Part shown: piece after piece, positions 55,471 to 64,000 of the stretch
Position numbering within the stretch: position 1 is the first letter of the stretch
Layout: every line of letters starts with the position of its first letter
Assembly (NCBI RefSeq): GCF_000518245.1
Contig: NZ_KI912402.1
Location: 302,544 to 366,543, forward strand
Source: Brachyspira alvinipulli ATCC 51933
GTDB lineage: Bacteria > Spirochaetota > Brachyspiria > Brachyspirales > Brachyspiraceae
Length of the DNA stretch: 64,000 nucleotides
Direction: 5' to 3'
The notes under the pieces: model-generated
Told to the model about the DNA's origin: nothing
Databases searched by the model: none
What the model saw: the letters and a program-made list of their open reading frames with translations, nothing else
Position numbers and translations under genes: made by a program

Positions 55471-58400
55471 ATGAAAAAATTGAGAAATATTTATTATGTT
55501 TCTATTATGTCATTAATGTTAACAATGTTAATGGGGGCAACTATGTTTGCAGCTGTGACTATTGACAGAGCTACACCTATTGGAGAAAATACTTCAAGAA
55601 ACAATTATGAAGCAATAACAGTAACTTTTAATCAGCAAATGGTAGCTTTGCAGGCTATAACTGATATTACTAATGAATATTTTACTTTTAACGTAGATGT
55701 TGAAGGTAAATACAGATGGCTTTCCATTAATACTTTAGCATTTTATCCTTCAAAGCCATTGCCTGATAATACAGCAATTGAAGTAACTTTAAAAAAAGGA
55801 ATAAAAAGCGAATTAACTGGGGAAGTATTAGAAAATGATTATACTTGGAGTTTTAATACTTTAAGACCTATAATGCAGAAAAGTTCTCCTTATGACAGAC
55901 AATCAGAACTTCCTACAGATGTTAATATAGTTGTATATTATAATATGCCTATATATCTTCAAAGTGCAAAAGAAAAAATACAGTTAATTTCAAGCAATAA
56001 TAATACTGCTATAGATTTTGATGTAAGATATGCAAGAATAGAAGATTTAAGAGAGTGGGAAACTAATGAATATGAATTAAATCAAGTGTTGGTTATAAAG
56101 CCTAAAACTGCCTTAGCAAAAAATGATGGAATAACAGTGCATATAGATGAAGGACTTGCTGCTGTTAATGGTGATTTAGGTACAGCAGATGCAAAAAGCT
56201 TTAGTTTTTCTATACATGATGATTTCTATTTCAGCGGAAATAAAGAACAGACAGTAACAGCATCATACTCTCCGGAAGCTCCTAAATTAGAGTTTAGTAC
56301 CAGAGTTGAATGGGCAGACTTAATTAGAAATATTGAGATTACTCCTGAAGTACAGCTTCCTACAGAAGAAGAAATTCAACAGAGTTCTTGGTCATCTAAA
56401 AGTTTTTCACTTTATTCATTAAGATTTAATCCTAATATTACATATAATATAAAAATTAATGGAAATTTAAAAGATTCTTACGGACAGACTTTAGGTGAAG
56501 AACAAAATATTAAATTAAATGTTACCGACTATAACCCTAGTGTTTCAATACCTTCAGGAATGGGAGTTGTAGAAGCCTATGAAGGAATGAAACTTCCAGT
56601 GCAGTTAATGAACCCTAATACTATTAATATAAGAAGCAGATATGTTGATAAAGAAAATATTATACCTTTCCTATTTGTAAATAAACAAGTATACAGATAT
56701 GATGAAGGTGCAGAGTTTAGAAGTTATACCAATCAATATGGAAATTTATTCGGATATGATAATACTACCAAATACACTCCTAATATTGAAAGAAACAGAT
56801 ATATTACAACAGCTCTTTATTTAACTAACTATATGAATAATAATAGTTATGGATTTTTATCTATAGAGTTTAAAAGTAAAACCGGATATCAAAATCAATA
56901 TGATTATTCATCATCTTCACAAATACAAATAACTTCTATGGGAGTAACAGGTAAATTCTCAGGAGATTCAAATACTATATTTGTAACTGACTTAAAAACA
57001 GGAATGCCGGTTGAAGGTGCAGAAGTAGAAATAAGAGATGACTTTAATAAGGTTTTAGATAGAGCGACTACAGATGAAAACGGAATTGCAACTACCAAAG
57101 GATTCAGAGAATTAGGAATAAAAAGGGCTAGCAGATGGGATGCTCCAAGACAATGGGCTATAGTTACAAAAGGCGATGATGTATCCTTCATAAACAGCGA
57201 TTGGGGTACAGGTGTTTCGCCTTGGAGAATGGATATAAATTATAATTATTCTCCTTCTGACAAAGATTATAATGGCTCTATGTTTACAGAAAGAGGTATA
57301 TATAAACCCGGAGAAGAAGTACATATAAAAGGTGTTGTTAGAGAAAATAAAATAGGAAATTGGCAAATACCTAATGGTTTGAAAGATGCTTTATTTACAA
57401 TAAATAACTCAAGAGGAGAGGAAATACATAAAGGAACTGTTACTTTAAATGAATATGGTTCTTATTTAATAGACTTCACTCTTCCGCCAGATGCTCCTAC
57501 AGGTTATTATAGTGTAAGAGTAGCTTTTAAAGATGATATAAATAAAACAGATGAAGAAGAATTATACAGTTTATCACAAAGTTTTAGGGTAGAAGAATTT
57601 AAACCTTTAGAATATGAAAGCAGACTTTGGGTTGAAGATAAAAATTATTATTTAGGCGATACAATGCCTATTAAAATGTCAGGCTGGTATTTATTCGGCG
57701 AGCCTATGATATCTAATCAAGTTGATTATAATATTTCTATGAATGAAACTTTCTTCACTCCTCCTAATAATGCAGGATTTAGATTTACAAAATTAAGCTG
57801 GTTTGAAGATGAGTATTATAATAATTATTATTCTATGATAGCAAATGGTACAGGAGCTTTAGATGAAAAAGGAGAATATGCTTATTCGCCTAAAATAGAT
57901 GCAAGCCGTTCTATACATGCTGCTTATGTTACTATAGAAGCAACTGTATCAGGTGAGGATTCTCAAAGAGTAAGCACTACTAAAAATGTACTAGTTCATG
58001 GAAGTGATTATTATATAGGTATAAAAAGACAAGGATATTTCTTAGAAACAGATAAGCCTACACAATTAGAATTCATTGCTGTTGATCCTGAAGGAAACAG
58101 ACTTGAAGGCAAACAAATAGAAGTTCAAGTTATAAGAAGACATTGGGAATCTGTAAAAAAAGCTATAACAGGCGGAAGATTTGAATGGGAATCAAAACAG
58201 ATTGATGATGTTATAGAAACTACTACTGTTACAACAGCTAATGACCCTGTAGCATACAGCTTTACTCCTACAAATTCAGGACTTTATATAATATTGGCAA
58301 GAGCTAAAGATTCTGCAAATAGAGAAGTTGCTGCTGATGAATATATGTATGTCATAGGTAAGGATTATGCTCCTTGGGCTATGTTTGATGATGATTTGTT

Positions 58401-61227
58401 AGAGCTTATCACAGAAAAAGAAGAATATAAACCTTATGAAACTGCTAGAATAATGATAAAATCTCCTTATGAATCTGCTACTGCTTTAGTAACAGTTGAA
58501 AGGGAATATGTAATAGATTCTTATGTAACAAATATTGAAGGTTCTACTGCTTTAATAGAAGTACCTATAAAACCTGAATATTTACCTAATGTATATGTAG
58601 GTGTTTCACTTGTTAAAGGAAGGGTTGAAAATGAAGCTTATACTAATTATGCAACTGATGAAGGTAAGCCGTCATTCAAAATAGGTTATGCAGGACTTTC
58701 AGTATCTCCTCGTGAAAAAGAACTTAATGTAAAAATAACAAAATCTGCTGATAGTTTAGAGCCTCGCGATGAAATGACAGTAGATTTATATGTAGAAACT
58801 AAAGAAAGCCAGCCTATGGAAACAGAAATCATGTTAAGCGTGGTTGATGTTGGTGTATTAAATTTAATAGGTTATAAAACTCCTAACTGGTTTAATACTT
58901 TCTATGGACAAAGACCTTTGAGTGTAGCAAGTGCTGACACAAGAATACACTTAATAGGACAGAGAAACTATGGAGAGAAAGGAGATACACCTGGCGGCGA
59001 TGGTATGAGAGCTGCTAATGATATGCTGGCTAAAGCTGAAGCTATGGGTATGGATGTATTTAGTATAAGAAAGAATTTCTTGACAACTGCATTCTATCAA
59101 GGAAGAGTTAAAACTGATGCAAGCGGTAAAGCTACAGTTACATTCAATTTACCTGATAATATTACATCATTTAGAATAATGGCTTCTGCTATAAATAAAG
59201 ATGGATATTTCGGTGCTTCTGATGATGTTGTAGTAGTTAAGAAAAATCTTATGCTTATGCCTACGCTTCCGGAATTTGCTTATATTGAAGATAAATTGAA
59301 AGCAGGAACTATAATATATAATTATTCTGATCAAGATTTAGAGATAGAGATTCAAGCTGCTGCTTCTAATGCTATGATACAAAATGATGTTCAAACAGTA
59401 AAAGTTCCTAAAGGCGGAAATGCTGATGTAAGATTCGATATTATAGCTACAAACAGAGGAGAGGCCAAAGTTACTATATTTGCTAAAGGCGGAGAATATA
59501 CTGATGCTGTAGAAAAAACATTTGAAGTTAATGTACCTATGACTACAGAGTCTGTTGCTATGTTCTCAAGTATGACAAATAATAATACTGATTTGATGTT
59601 AAGAATACCTAGTGTAACAGAAGCATATAAAGGTGCAGGAAGTTTGGAAGTTTATATGTCTCCTAGTGCATTCAGCGAGCTTACAGGAGGTATAAATTAT
59701 CTTATAAATTATCCTTATCTATGTTTGGAACAGCAGTTATCAAGAGTTTATCCTATAATAACTAGTAAGAGAATATTGGTTGATATGAAGCTTACAGATA
59801 TAACAGAAGAGAGTTTAGACAACACAGTACAAACTTTCTTAAAGACTATGCCTACATATCAGAGTCCTGACGGAGGATTCGCTTACTGGCCTAGCAAAAC
59901 TTGGACATCTCCATGGCTTACTGCTTATGCGGCTGATGCTATGGTTAAAGCTAAGAAAGAAGGATACACTGTTGATGAGAATTCTTTATCATTAGCATTG
60001 GAATATATTAATAATTATGCTAAGAGCGGAAATGCTGAAAAACCTAGCTTCTGGTTTGATGAATATATTAATCTTTCTTCTATAGCTTATATTGCGGCTG
60101 TTCTTGCTGAAGGCGGATATAATGCTAATGATGTAAAAGCTATAATAGACAGAATATACCCTCAAGTTAATAATATACCTTTCTACGGACAGGTTCAATT
60201 AATGAGAGCTATGTATTACAATAAATATGATAATAAAGCATTGACTGAAGTTAGACAGTATATACTAAATACTATTAAAGAAGACCCTACAACAGCACAT
60301 TATGAATTAGAAACTAGATATGCTAATTTATATTGGATACACTCTTCATCAGTAAGAGATACTGCGGTTGCTTTATATGCATTAATAGAAACAGAATATG
60401 ATAATGCTATAAATGAAAAAGTGGTTCGCTGGCTTGTTCAATCAAGAAAAAACGGCAGATATTTAAATACTCAGGACAATGTATCAGTATTTGCTGCTAT
60501 GAATATGTATTTCAGAAAGTATGAAAATGTTTATCCTAATTTCAAAGCAGAATTTGTATACGAAGGAAAAACTTTACTTTCAGAAACATTTAATTCAAGA
60601 ACTCAGCCTAGTGTAACAGAAAATTATGCATTAGATGAGTTTATGGATGAGAAATTAAGCAATTCAAATACTAGAAGTTCTGTTGCTAATATAAAAAGAA
60701 ATGGAGAGGGAAGACTTTATTATGGTGTAAGACTTACTTATGCTCCTCGTGATTTGGCTGTTAATAGAGATGCTGGAATAAAAGTTGAAAGACAGTATCA
60801 AACTAAAGACGGAAAAGTATTAGACTTAACTAAAGATAAATTCAAGCAGGGAGAAGAATATATTGTAGTAGTAAAAGTTACAGCTCCTTTTGAAAGACAT
60901 TTCGTTGTAGTGGATACTCCTATTGCGGCAGGTATGAGAATATTAAATGCCAGCTTTGCTACAGAAAGCAGCGAGGTTAAAAACTTAACAGGAAATGCCG
61001 GAAAACCTACTTGGTGGTGGGGCGGATTTAATCACACTGAAAACTACAATGATAAAGTGTTATTGTTTGCTGATATGCTTAGTGACGGTACACATGAATA
61101 TAGATATGTAGTTCGTGCAGTTACTCCTGGCGAATATTTGCTTCCTGCTACTAAAGCTGAAGAGATGTATAATCCTGAAGTATTCGGTTATGATGGACAG
61201 CATAAAGTTGTTATAGAGGCTAAATAA
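55471..61227 (+). CDS. bacterial alpha-2-macroglobulin-like protein (1918 aa)
   Basis: Signal peptide of about 28 residues (SIMSLMLTMLMGATMFA), no lipobox. N-terminal macroglobulin-type beta domains (an Ig-like region with ITVTFNQQM and DYTWSFNTLRP). The MG block with FTERGIYKPGEEVHIKGVVR comes at about residues 606-630. The complement-like part has FQRMLM-like strands seen as FRIMASAINKDGYFGASDD. The thioester site is INYPYLCLEQQLSRVYPI with Cys1418: the CxEQ motif is intact. A helical toroid with DGGFAYWPSKTWTSPWLTAYAADA (in parts) follows, then a C-terminal receptor-like domain. Such proteins trap attacking proteases in the periplasm. pbpC, the common partner in proteobacteria, is not beside it. 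Confidence 0.92.
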   Translation: MKKLRNIYYVSIMSLMLTMLMGATMFAAVTIDRATPIGENTSRNNYEAITVTFNQQMVALQAITDITNEYFTFNVDVEGKYRWLSINTLAFYPSKPLPDNTAIEVTLKKGIKSELTGEVLENDYTWSFNTLRPIMQKSSPYDRQSELPTDVNIVVYYNMPIYLQSAKEKIQLISSNNNTAIDFDVRYARIEDLREWETNEYELNQVLVIKPKTALAKNDGITVHIDEGLAAVNGDLGTADAKSFSFSIHDDFYFSGNKEQTVTASYSPEAPKLEFSTRVEWADLIRNIEITPEVQLPTEEEIQQSSWSSKSFSLYSLRFNPNITYNIKINGNLKDSYGQTLGEEQNIKLNVTDYNPSVSIPSGMGVVEAYEGMKLPVQLMNPNTINIRSRYVDKENIIPFLFVNKQVYRYDEGAEFRSYTNQYGNLFGYDNTTKYTPNIERNRYITTALYLTNYMNNNSYGFLSIEFKSKTGYQNQYDYSSSSQIQITSMGVTGKFSGDSNTIFVTDLKTGMPVEGAEVEIRDDFNKVLDRATTDENGIATTKGFRELGIKRASRWDAPRQWAIVTKGDDVSFINSDWGTGVSPWRMDINYNYSPSDKDYNGSMFTERGIYKPGEEVHIKGVVRENKIGNWQIPNGLKDALFTINNSRGEEIHKGTVTLNEYGSYLIDFTLPPDAPTGYYSVRVAFKDDINKTDEEELYSLSQSFRVEEFKPLEYESRLWVEDKNYYLGDTMPIKMSGWYLFGEPMISNQVDYNISMNETFFTPPNNAGFRFTKLSWFEDEYYNNYYSMIANGTGALDEKGEYAYSPKIDASRSIHAAYVTIEATVSGEDSQRVSTTKNVLVHGSDYYIGIKRQGYFLETDKPTQLEFIAVDPEGNRLEGKQIEVQVIRRHWESVKKAITGGRFEWESKQIDDVIETTTVTTANDPVAYSFTPTNSGLYIILARAKDSANREVAADEYMYVIGKDYAPWAMFDDDLLELITEKEEYKPYETARIMIKSPYESATALVTVEREYVIDSYVTNIEGSTALIEVPIKPEYLPNVYVGVSLVKGRVENEAYTNYATDEGKPSFKIGYAGLSVSPREKELNVKITKSADSLEPRDEMTVDLYVETKESQPMETEIMLSVVDVGVLNLIGYKTPNWFNTFYGQRPLSVASADTRIHLIGQRNYGEKGDTPGGDGMRAANDMLAKAEAMGMDVFSIRKNFLTTAFYQGRVKTDASGKATVTFNLPDNITSFRIMASAINKDGYFGASDDVVVVKKNLMLMPTLPEFAYIEDKLKAGTIIYNYSDQDLEIEIQAAASNAMIQNDVQTVKVPKGGNADVRFDIIATNRGEAKVTIFAKGGEYTDAVEKTFEVNVPMTTESVAMFSSMTNNNTDLMLRIPSVTEAYKGAGSLEVYMSPSAFSELTGGINYLINYPYLCLEQQLSRVYPIITSKRILVDMKLTDITEESLDNTVQTFLKTMPTYQSPDGGFAYWPSKTWTSPWLTAYAADAMVKAKKEGYTVDENSLSLALEYINNYAKSGNAEKPSFWFDEYINLSSIAYIAAVLAEGGYNANDVKAIIDRIYPQVNNIPFYGQVQLMRAMYYNKYDNKALTEVRQYILNTIKEDPTTAHYELETRYANLYWIHSSSVRDTAVALYALIETEYDNAINEKVVRWLVQSRKNGRYLNTQDNVSVFAAMNMYFRKYENVYPNFKAEFVYEGKTLLSETFNSRTQPSVTENYALDEFMDEKLSNSNTRSSVANIKRNGEGRLYYGVRLTYAPRDLAVNRDAGIKVERQYQTKDGKVLDLTKDKFKQGEEYIVVVKVTAPFERHFVVVDTPIAAGMRILNASFATESSEVKNLTGNAGKPTWWWGGFNHTENYNDKVLLFADMLSDGTHEYRYVVRAVTPGEYLLPATKAEEMYNPEVFGYDGQHKVVIEAK

Positions 61228-61253
61228 AGTTAAACAATAAATTTAAAATAATT

Positions 61254-61287
61254 AAAGGCGGTATTTTTTTGAGGTATCGCCTTTTTT
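61254..61287 (+). terminator. intrinsic terminator of the alpha-2-macroglobulin gene
   Basis: AAAGGCG pairs with CGCCTTT, extended by a TA/TA pair, followed by TTTATTT. Confidence 0.8.
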
Positions 61288-61333
61288 ATTTGATATAAAA
61301 TTTATTTGTATTTATAATACTTATATAAAAATT

Positions 61334-62860
61334 ATGAAAAAAATGCATTTAGACATAATAAATTTGTTATTCGATAAAAATAGAGAATTAATTAATAATA
61401 AAGAAACCATTTTAAATCTTTTATTAGAAAATTATGAAAGTCTTATTAATTCTTTAAAAGAATATAAATTAAGTAAACCGCCAAGAATTAATATATTTAA
61501 ACTAATTGATATAGAAGAATTAGAACGTAAAAATTCTACAATATTATATGAATTACTGAAAATAAATATTAATAATGCAAATATACGATTCAATTTTATA
61601 AACTCTTTTTTACAATATATTTTTAAAGAAGATATTATAAATAGTACTAATGAATCATTTGAAATAGAAAAAGAGTATAGTCCAAAAGGAACTCAAAAAT
61701 CTATAGATTTGTATATTCATAATAGAAATTTTTCTGTTATTATTGAAAATAAAATTAACAGCGGAGATAATGGAGATAATCAGCTATTAAATTATATCAA
61801 GTATGTAAAAGATGAAATAAGTCATAATAATATTTATGTTATATATTTAACTAGAGGCGGTTATTTACCTTCAGAAAATAGTTTACCAACAAAAGAAAGA
61901 ATAAAATTAAAAAATAGATTTATTAATATATCACATAGAAATATTGCTGAGTGGCTTAAATATATTATTTATGAAGATGAAAATTGTAATTTTATACATA
62001 TGAAAGAATATGATAATTTGAAATCTGCAATAGTTCAAATTATAGAAGAAGAGGAATATTTAAGTTCAAGCAGCGAAGAGGATACTTTTATGCAAGATAA
62101 ATTAAAAGAATTATTACAAAGCAATGATGCATATAATAATATTAGTACACCTGAAGAAGCACAGGAATATATTGATTTGATTGAAAGTACAATAACTGTA
62201 TTAAATAATAAAAAAAATAATAAAATAAAAATATATATAAATTATGTAAAAGATGTACTTAATATATTGAATAGTGAATATGGTATAAAGGATTTTGAAT
62301 TACATGAAATTTTGAATAAAAAAATAGATAGAATAAGATATAATAGAGATGAAGAGTATCATAGTATATGGTATTATAGTAAAAATATTCCTGTATAGAA
62401 GATATAGATAATTTTATTGATATATTAGAAAATACAAAAGAAGTTCTTATTAAAAAAAGACGTGAATTAGTAAAAAAAGATGTACAGAATCATATTGATT
62501 TTTCTAAGGACGTTTATGAATTAATAAAATCTAAAAATGAACATTTTAATTTTAAAGAAGAAAATACTTTATTAGATGAGATTTATAAAGATATAGAAGG
62601 AGCTATAATATATTGTTATGTAAATGACTTTACTATTTATATAAGTATTGGTCAAGGAGAAGAATATATATATCTTTGTATTTACTCTGAAAATATAAAA
62701 CTAATAAATAAATTAATAAAGTATATATTTAGATAATGAATTGTCTTTCCTTGATGGAAATGATGAGCATTATATATGGGGACCTGTTGCTCAAAATGAT
62801 GCAGAAGAAACAGCAAATAGAATGCTTACTATATTTGATGTAGTAAATAAAATTAAATAG
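61334..62860 (+). pseudogene. PD-(D/E)XK nuclease-superfamily protein (PDDEXK_4-like), two frameshifts
   Basis: First part 61334-62398 (354 residues): helical N-terminus, then nuclease core KGTQKSIDLYIHNRNFSVIIENKINSG (in part), with Asp and E-x-K, and YVIYLTRGGYLPSE. This is the layout of PDDEXK_4-type proteins. It stops at 62396. The protein continues in a second frame from 62398 (EDIDNFIDILENTKEV to IKLINKLIKYIF, stop 62734-62736). It then changes to a third frame (DNELSFLDGNDEHYIWGP to VVNKIK, stop 62858-62860). Restored, it is about 505 residues. Two independent indels make decay more likely than a single error. Flanked downstream by element copies 5 and 6. Confidence 0.75.
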
Positions 62861-63061
62861 TTGTTATAATTAATTTAATATATTTTTTATCGCTTTTTCT
62901 AACTTTATGGCACTGTATTTGAGTTTATAAAAGAATCTTATATTCTATTATGCTTTTGAAAGCGTAAGTTAAATATTGTATTAAATAATACTAAGACAAA
63001 GCCCTGCAAATATTAAAATTAAAAAGCTTAGTATAATTTGTTATTTTTAATCTATTTACAT

Positions 63062-63378
63062 TTGCCCGCCCTATATATTTAAAACTTCTATATATTATGT
63101 TTATTTTATACTTCTTGAAAAATAATACTGCAATTATAAAACCCACCCGAAATTTTATTTTACTTTATAATCTACACACCGCACGCAGAATGAAATTATA
63201 AATATATATTAATTATGAATTCTAATTTTTACTATATTTGAAATTTCACTTACCGTGCGTATAGTAAAGTCTTAAATTTAAAAAAATCTTGGGCGGGTGC
63301 TAAAATTTATAATAAAGCTATAAATATAATAATATTATAATTTCAAAATAAAACTATAAAAAATAAATGGCGGGGAAT
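63062..63378 (+). repeat. palindromic GC-box element copy 5 (complete)
   Basis: CCCGCCC at 63065, CCCACCC at 63142 (77 bp), CGCACG 63180-63185, GAATTC 63217-63222, CGTGCG 63254-63259, GGGCGGG 63291, TGGCGGG 63368 (77 bp). Every pair is symmetric about exactly 63219.5. B-type arm left, A-type right. The stretch 62861-63061 before it holds no ORF. Confidence 0.92.
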
Positions 63379-63379
63379 G

Positions 63380-63672
63380 TAATTTATTATTCAAATCTGT
63401 TTGTATCTGCAAGCTTTATATTTTTAAAATTTTATTTTATAATTCTGCAAAATTAATACTGCAATTATAATCCTACCAAAATTTCATTTAAATATATAGT
63501 ATCTTCATCATATTCGCAATGAAATTATAAATAAATGTTAATTTTTATTATTTTGAAATTTATTAAGTGTACTGCGGTATATTTTTAATTTTTTAAAAAG
63601 TTATTGTTTTTATTAATTAATTTATTACCTTTATAATATAGAAACAAAGATATATATATGCGGGGTAGGTTA
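63380..63672 (+). repeat. palindromic GC-box element copy 6 (decayed, tandem to copy 5)
   Basis: Aligns with copy 5 in the same orientation: taatactgcaattataa near 63455 (same words near 63124), gaaattataaat near 63520, TTTTGAAATT near 63551, ACTGCGGTA at 63571 for the inner box, and GCGGGG at about 63661 for the outer right box. Most GC boxes are mutated. Confidence 0.65.
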
Positions 63673-63689
63673 TAAAATGGAGGAAAAGC

Positions 63690-63800
63690 ATGGAAAAATT
63701 ATCAGCGTTGTTACATATTATTTATACTTTCTTGGATGATGAAGAATATTATTTACTAATTAGTGAATATCAAGCTATATCTAATTATTTAGAAGAATGA
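63690..63800 (+). CDS. small ORF of 36 aa with its own SD and terminator
   Basis: ATG at 63690 preceded by TGGAGGAA at 7 bp; stop at 63798. Product MEKLSALLHIIYTFLDDEEY continuing with YLLISEYQAISNYLEE: acidic, amphipathic, no membrane segment or signal. It is directly followed by a strong terminator and directly preceded by element copy 6. Too short for homology calls; supported only by ribosome site, terminator and codon pattern. Confidence 0.5.
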   Translation: MEKLSALLHIIYTFLDDEEYYLLISEYQAISNYLEE

Positions 63801-63808
63801 AATCGACT

Positions 63809-63845
63809 AATAATACCTACACAAATAGTGTAGGTATTATTTTAT
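63809..63845 (+). terminator. intrinsic terminator after the 36-aa ORF
   Basis: AATAATACCTACAC pairs with GTGTAGGTATTATT around AAATA, followed by TTATTT. Confidence 0.9.
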
Positions 63846-63945
63846 TTATATAAAATAAGTATGATATCTTTTATTTTATAAATATTATTGATTAATATAT
63901 AATTAGCTATATAATATATCTGTTAAAATTAAAAAGGATAAATCT

Positions 63946-64000
63946 ATGATTGCAGAAAATGATTTTTCATTTCATAATCAAAATAAGCATTTTATAATAA
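63946..64000 (+). CDS. start of an unidentified gene, cut by the window end
   Basis: ATG at 63946 with AAAGGA 9 bp upstream. The frame (MIAENDFSFHNQNKHFII) stays open to the last base. Too little is visible for a function. Confidence 0.45.
   Translation, partial: MIAENDFSFHNQNKHFII

Noticed and set aside
57112-57366. Antisense ORFs within the alpha-2-macroglobulin gene
   Set aside because: No ribosome sites; the plus-strand frame is continuous and homologous throughout.
17380-63672. GC-box elements as CRISPR arrays
   Set aside because: Boxes are few, palindromic and at 77 bp plus dyad spacing; there are no repeated 25-40 bp units with unique spacers and no cas genes.
17380-63672. GC-box elements as simple terminators
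   Set aside because: They are about 310 bp long, occur beyond recognisable terminators (pckG) and upstream of genes, and the boxes are not followed by consistent T-runs.
1-64000. tRNA or rRNA genes
   Set aside because: I saw no cloverleaf-like or rRNA-like GC-rich stretches; the only GC-rich islands are the element boxes and terminators. Decisive check: tRNAscan-SE and an rRNA covariance search; hits would overturn this.

Overview
The window is strongly AT-rich, with short tightly packed operons and many lipoproteins. Its periplasmic-type FlaB flagellin is driven by a sigma-28-like promoter. Together with an Rnf complex, several large ankyrin/TPR/DUF4132 proteins and the general protein flavour, this points to an intestinal spirochaete of the genus Brachyspira. 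That assignment is by recognition, not by a search; the species cannot be fixed.

Layout. 1-5742: a sugar uptake and catabolism operon (FGGY kinase, ABC permease, substrate-binding lipoprotein, ABC ATPase, SIS isomerase, ribulose-phosphate-3-epimerase-like enzyme). Three of its six genes are broken by three different kinds of lesion. 5754-16751: housekeeping genes (uvrC, truB, gatA, rpsF-ssb-rpsR), envelope lipoproteins, a class II aldolase and a CAT-family acetyltransferase. 16782-19652: queH, then a repeat island in which a PD-(D/E)XK (Rpn/PDDEXK_2-type) gene is flanked by two direct copies of a probable minus-strand small RNA. 20192-24920: pckG, an exported ankyrin protein and two exported unknowns. 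24922-28427: a zinc-uptake locus (znuA, znuC, znuB) with a small Cys/His membrane protein in front and a YcgQ-like lipoprotein behind. 28520-37375: a lipase-like lipoprotein, a DUF4132-TPR-HEAT operon and two tandem GNAT acetyltransferases. 37568-41384: glgA, a DJ-1/PfpI-like protein, a small Cys-cluster HTH module and flaB. 41577-46916: a large frameshifted ankyrin gene lying between two same-orientation repeat elements, then rnfE-rnfA-rnfB. 46993-61227: a membrane protein, a PepSY-like protein, divergent katA and hemH, a second DUF4132 giant and an alpha-2-macroglobulin-like protein. 61334-64000: a twice-frameshifted PD-(D/E)XK nuclease, two tandem copies of the repeat element, a 36-residue ORF with its own SD and terminator, and the start of one more gene.

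The most unusual signal is a family of about 310 bp intergenic elements. GC-rich boxes (CCCGCCC, 77 bp apart, and CGCACG) sit in near-exact dyad symmetry around a central GAATTC. Six complete or partial copies occur here, always in gene-free DNA and next to ankyrin, PD-(D/E)XK or flaB/pckG/rnf loci. Other structure not explained by ordinary genes: the paired terminator-ended small-RNA repeat, a duplicated promoter region in front of the second DUF4132 gene and the alpha-2-macroglobulin gene, and several consensus promoters placed so close to the start codon that the mRNA should be leaderless.
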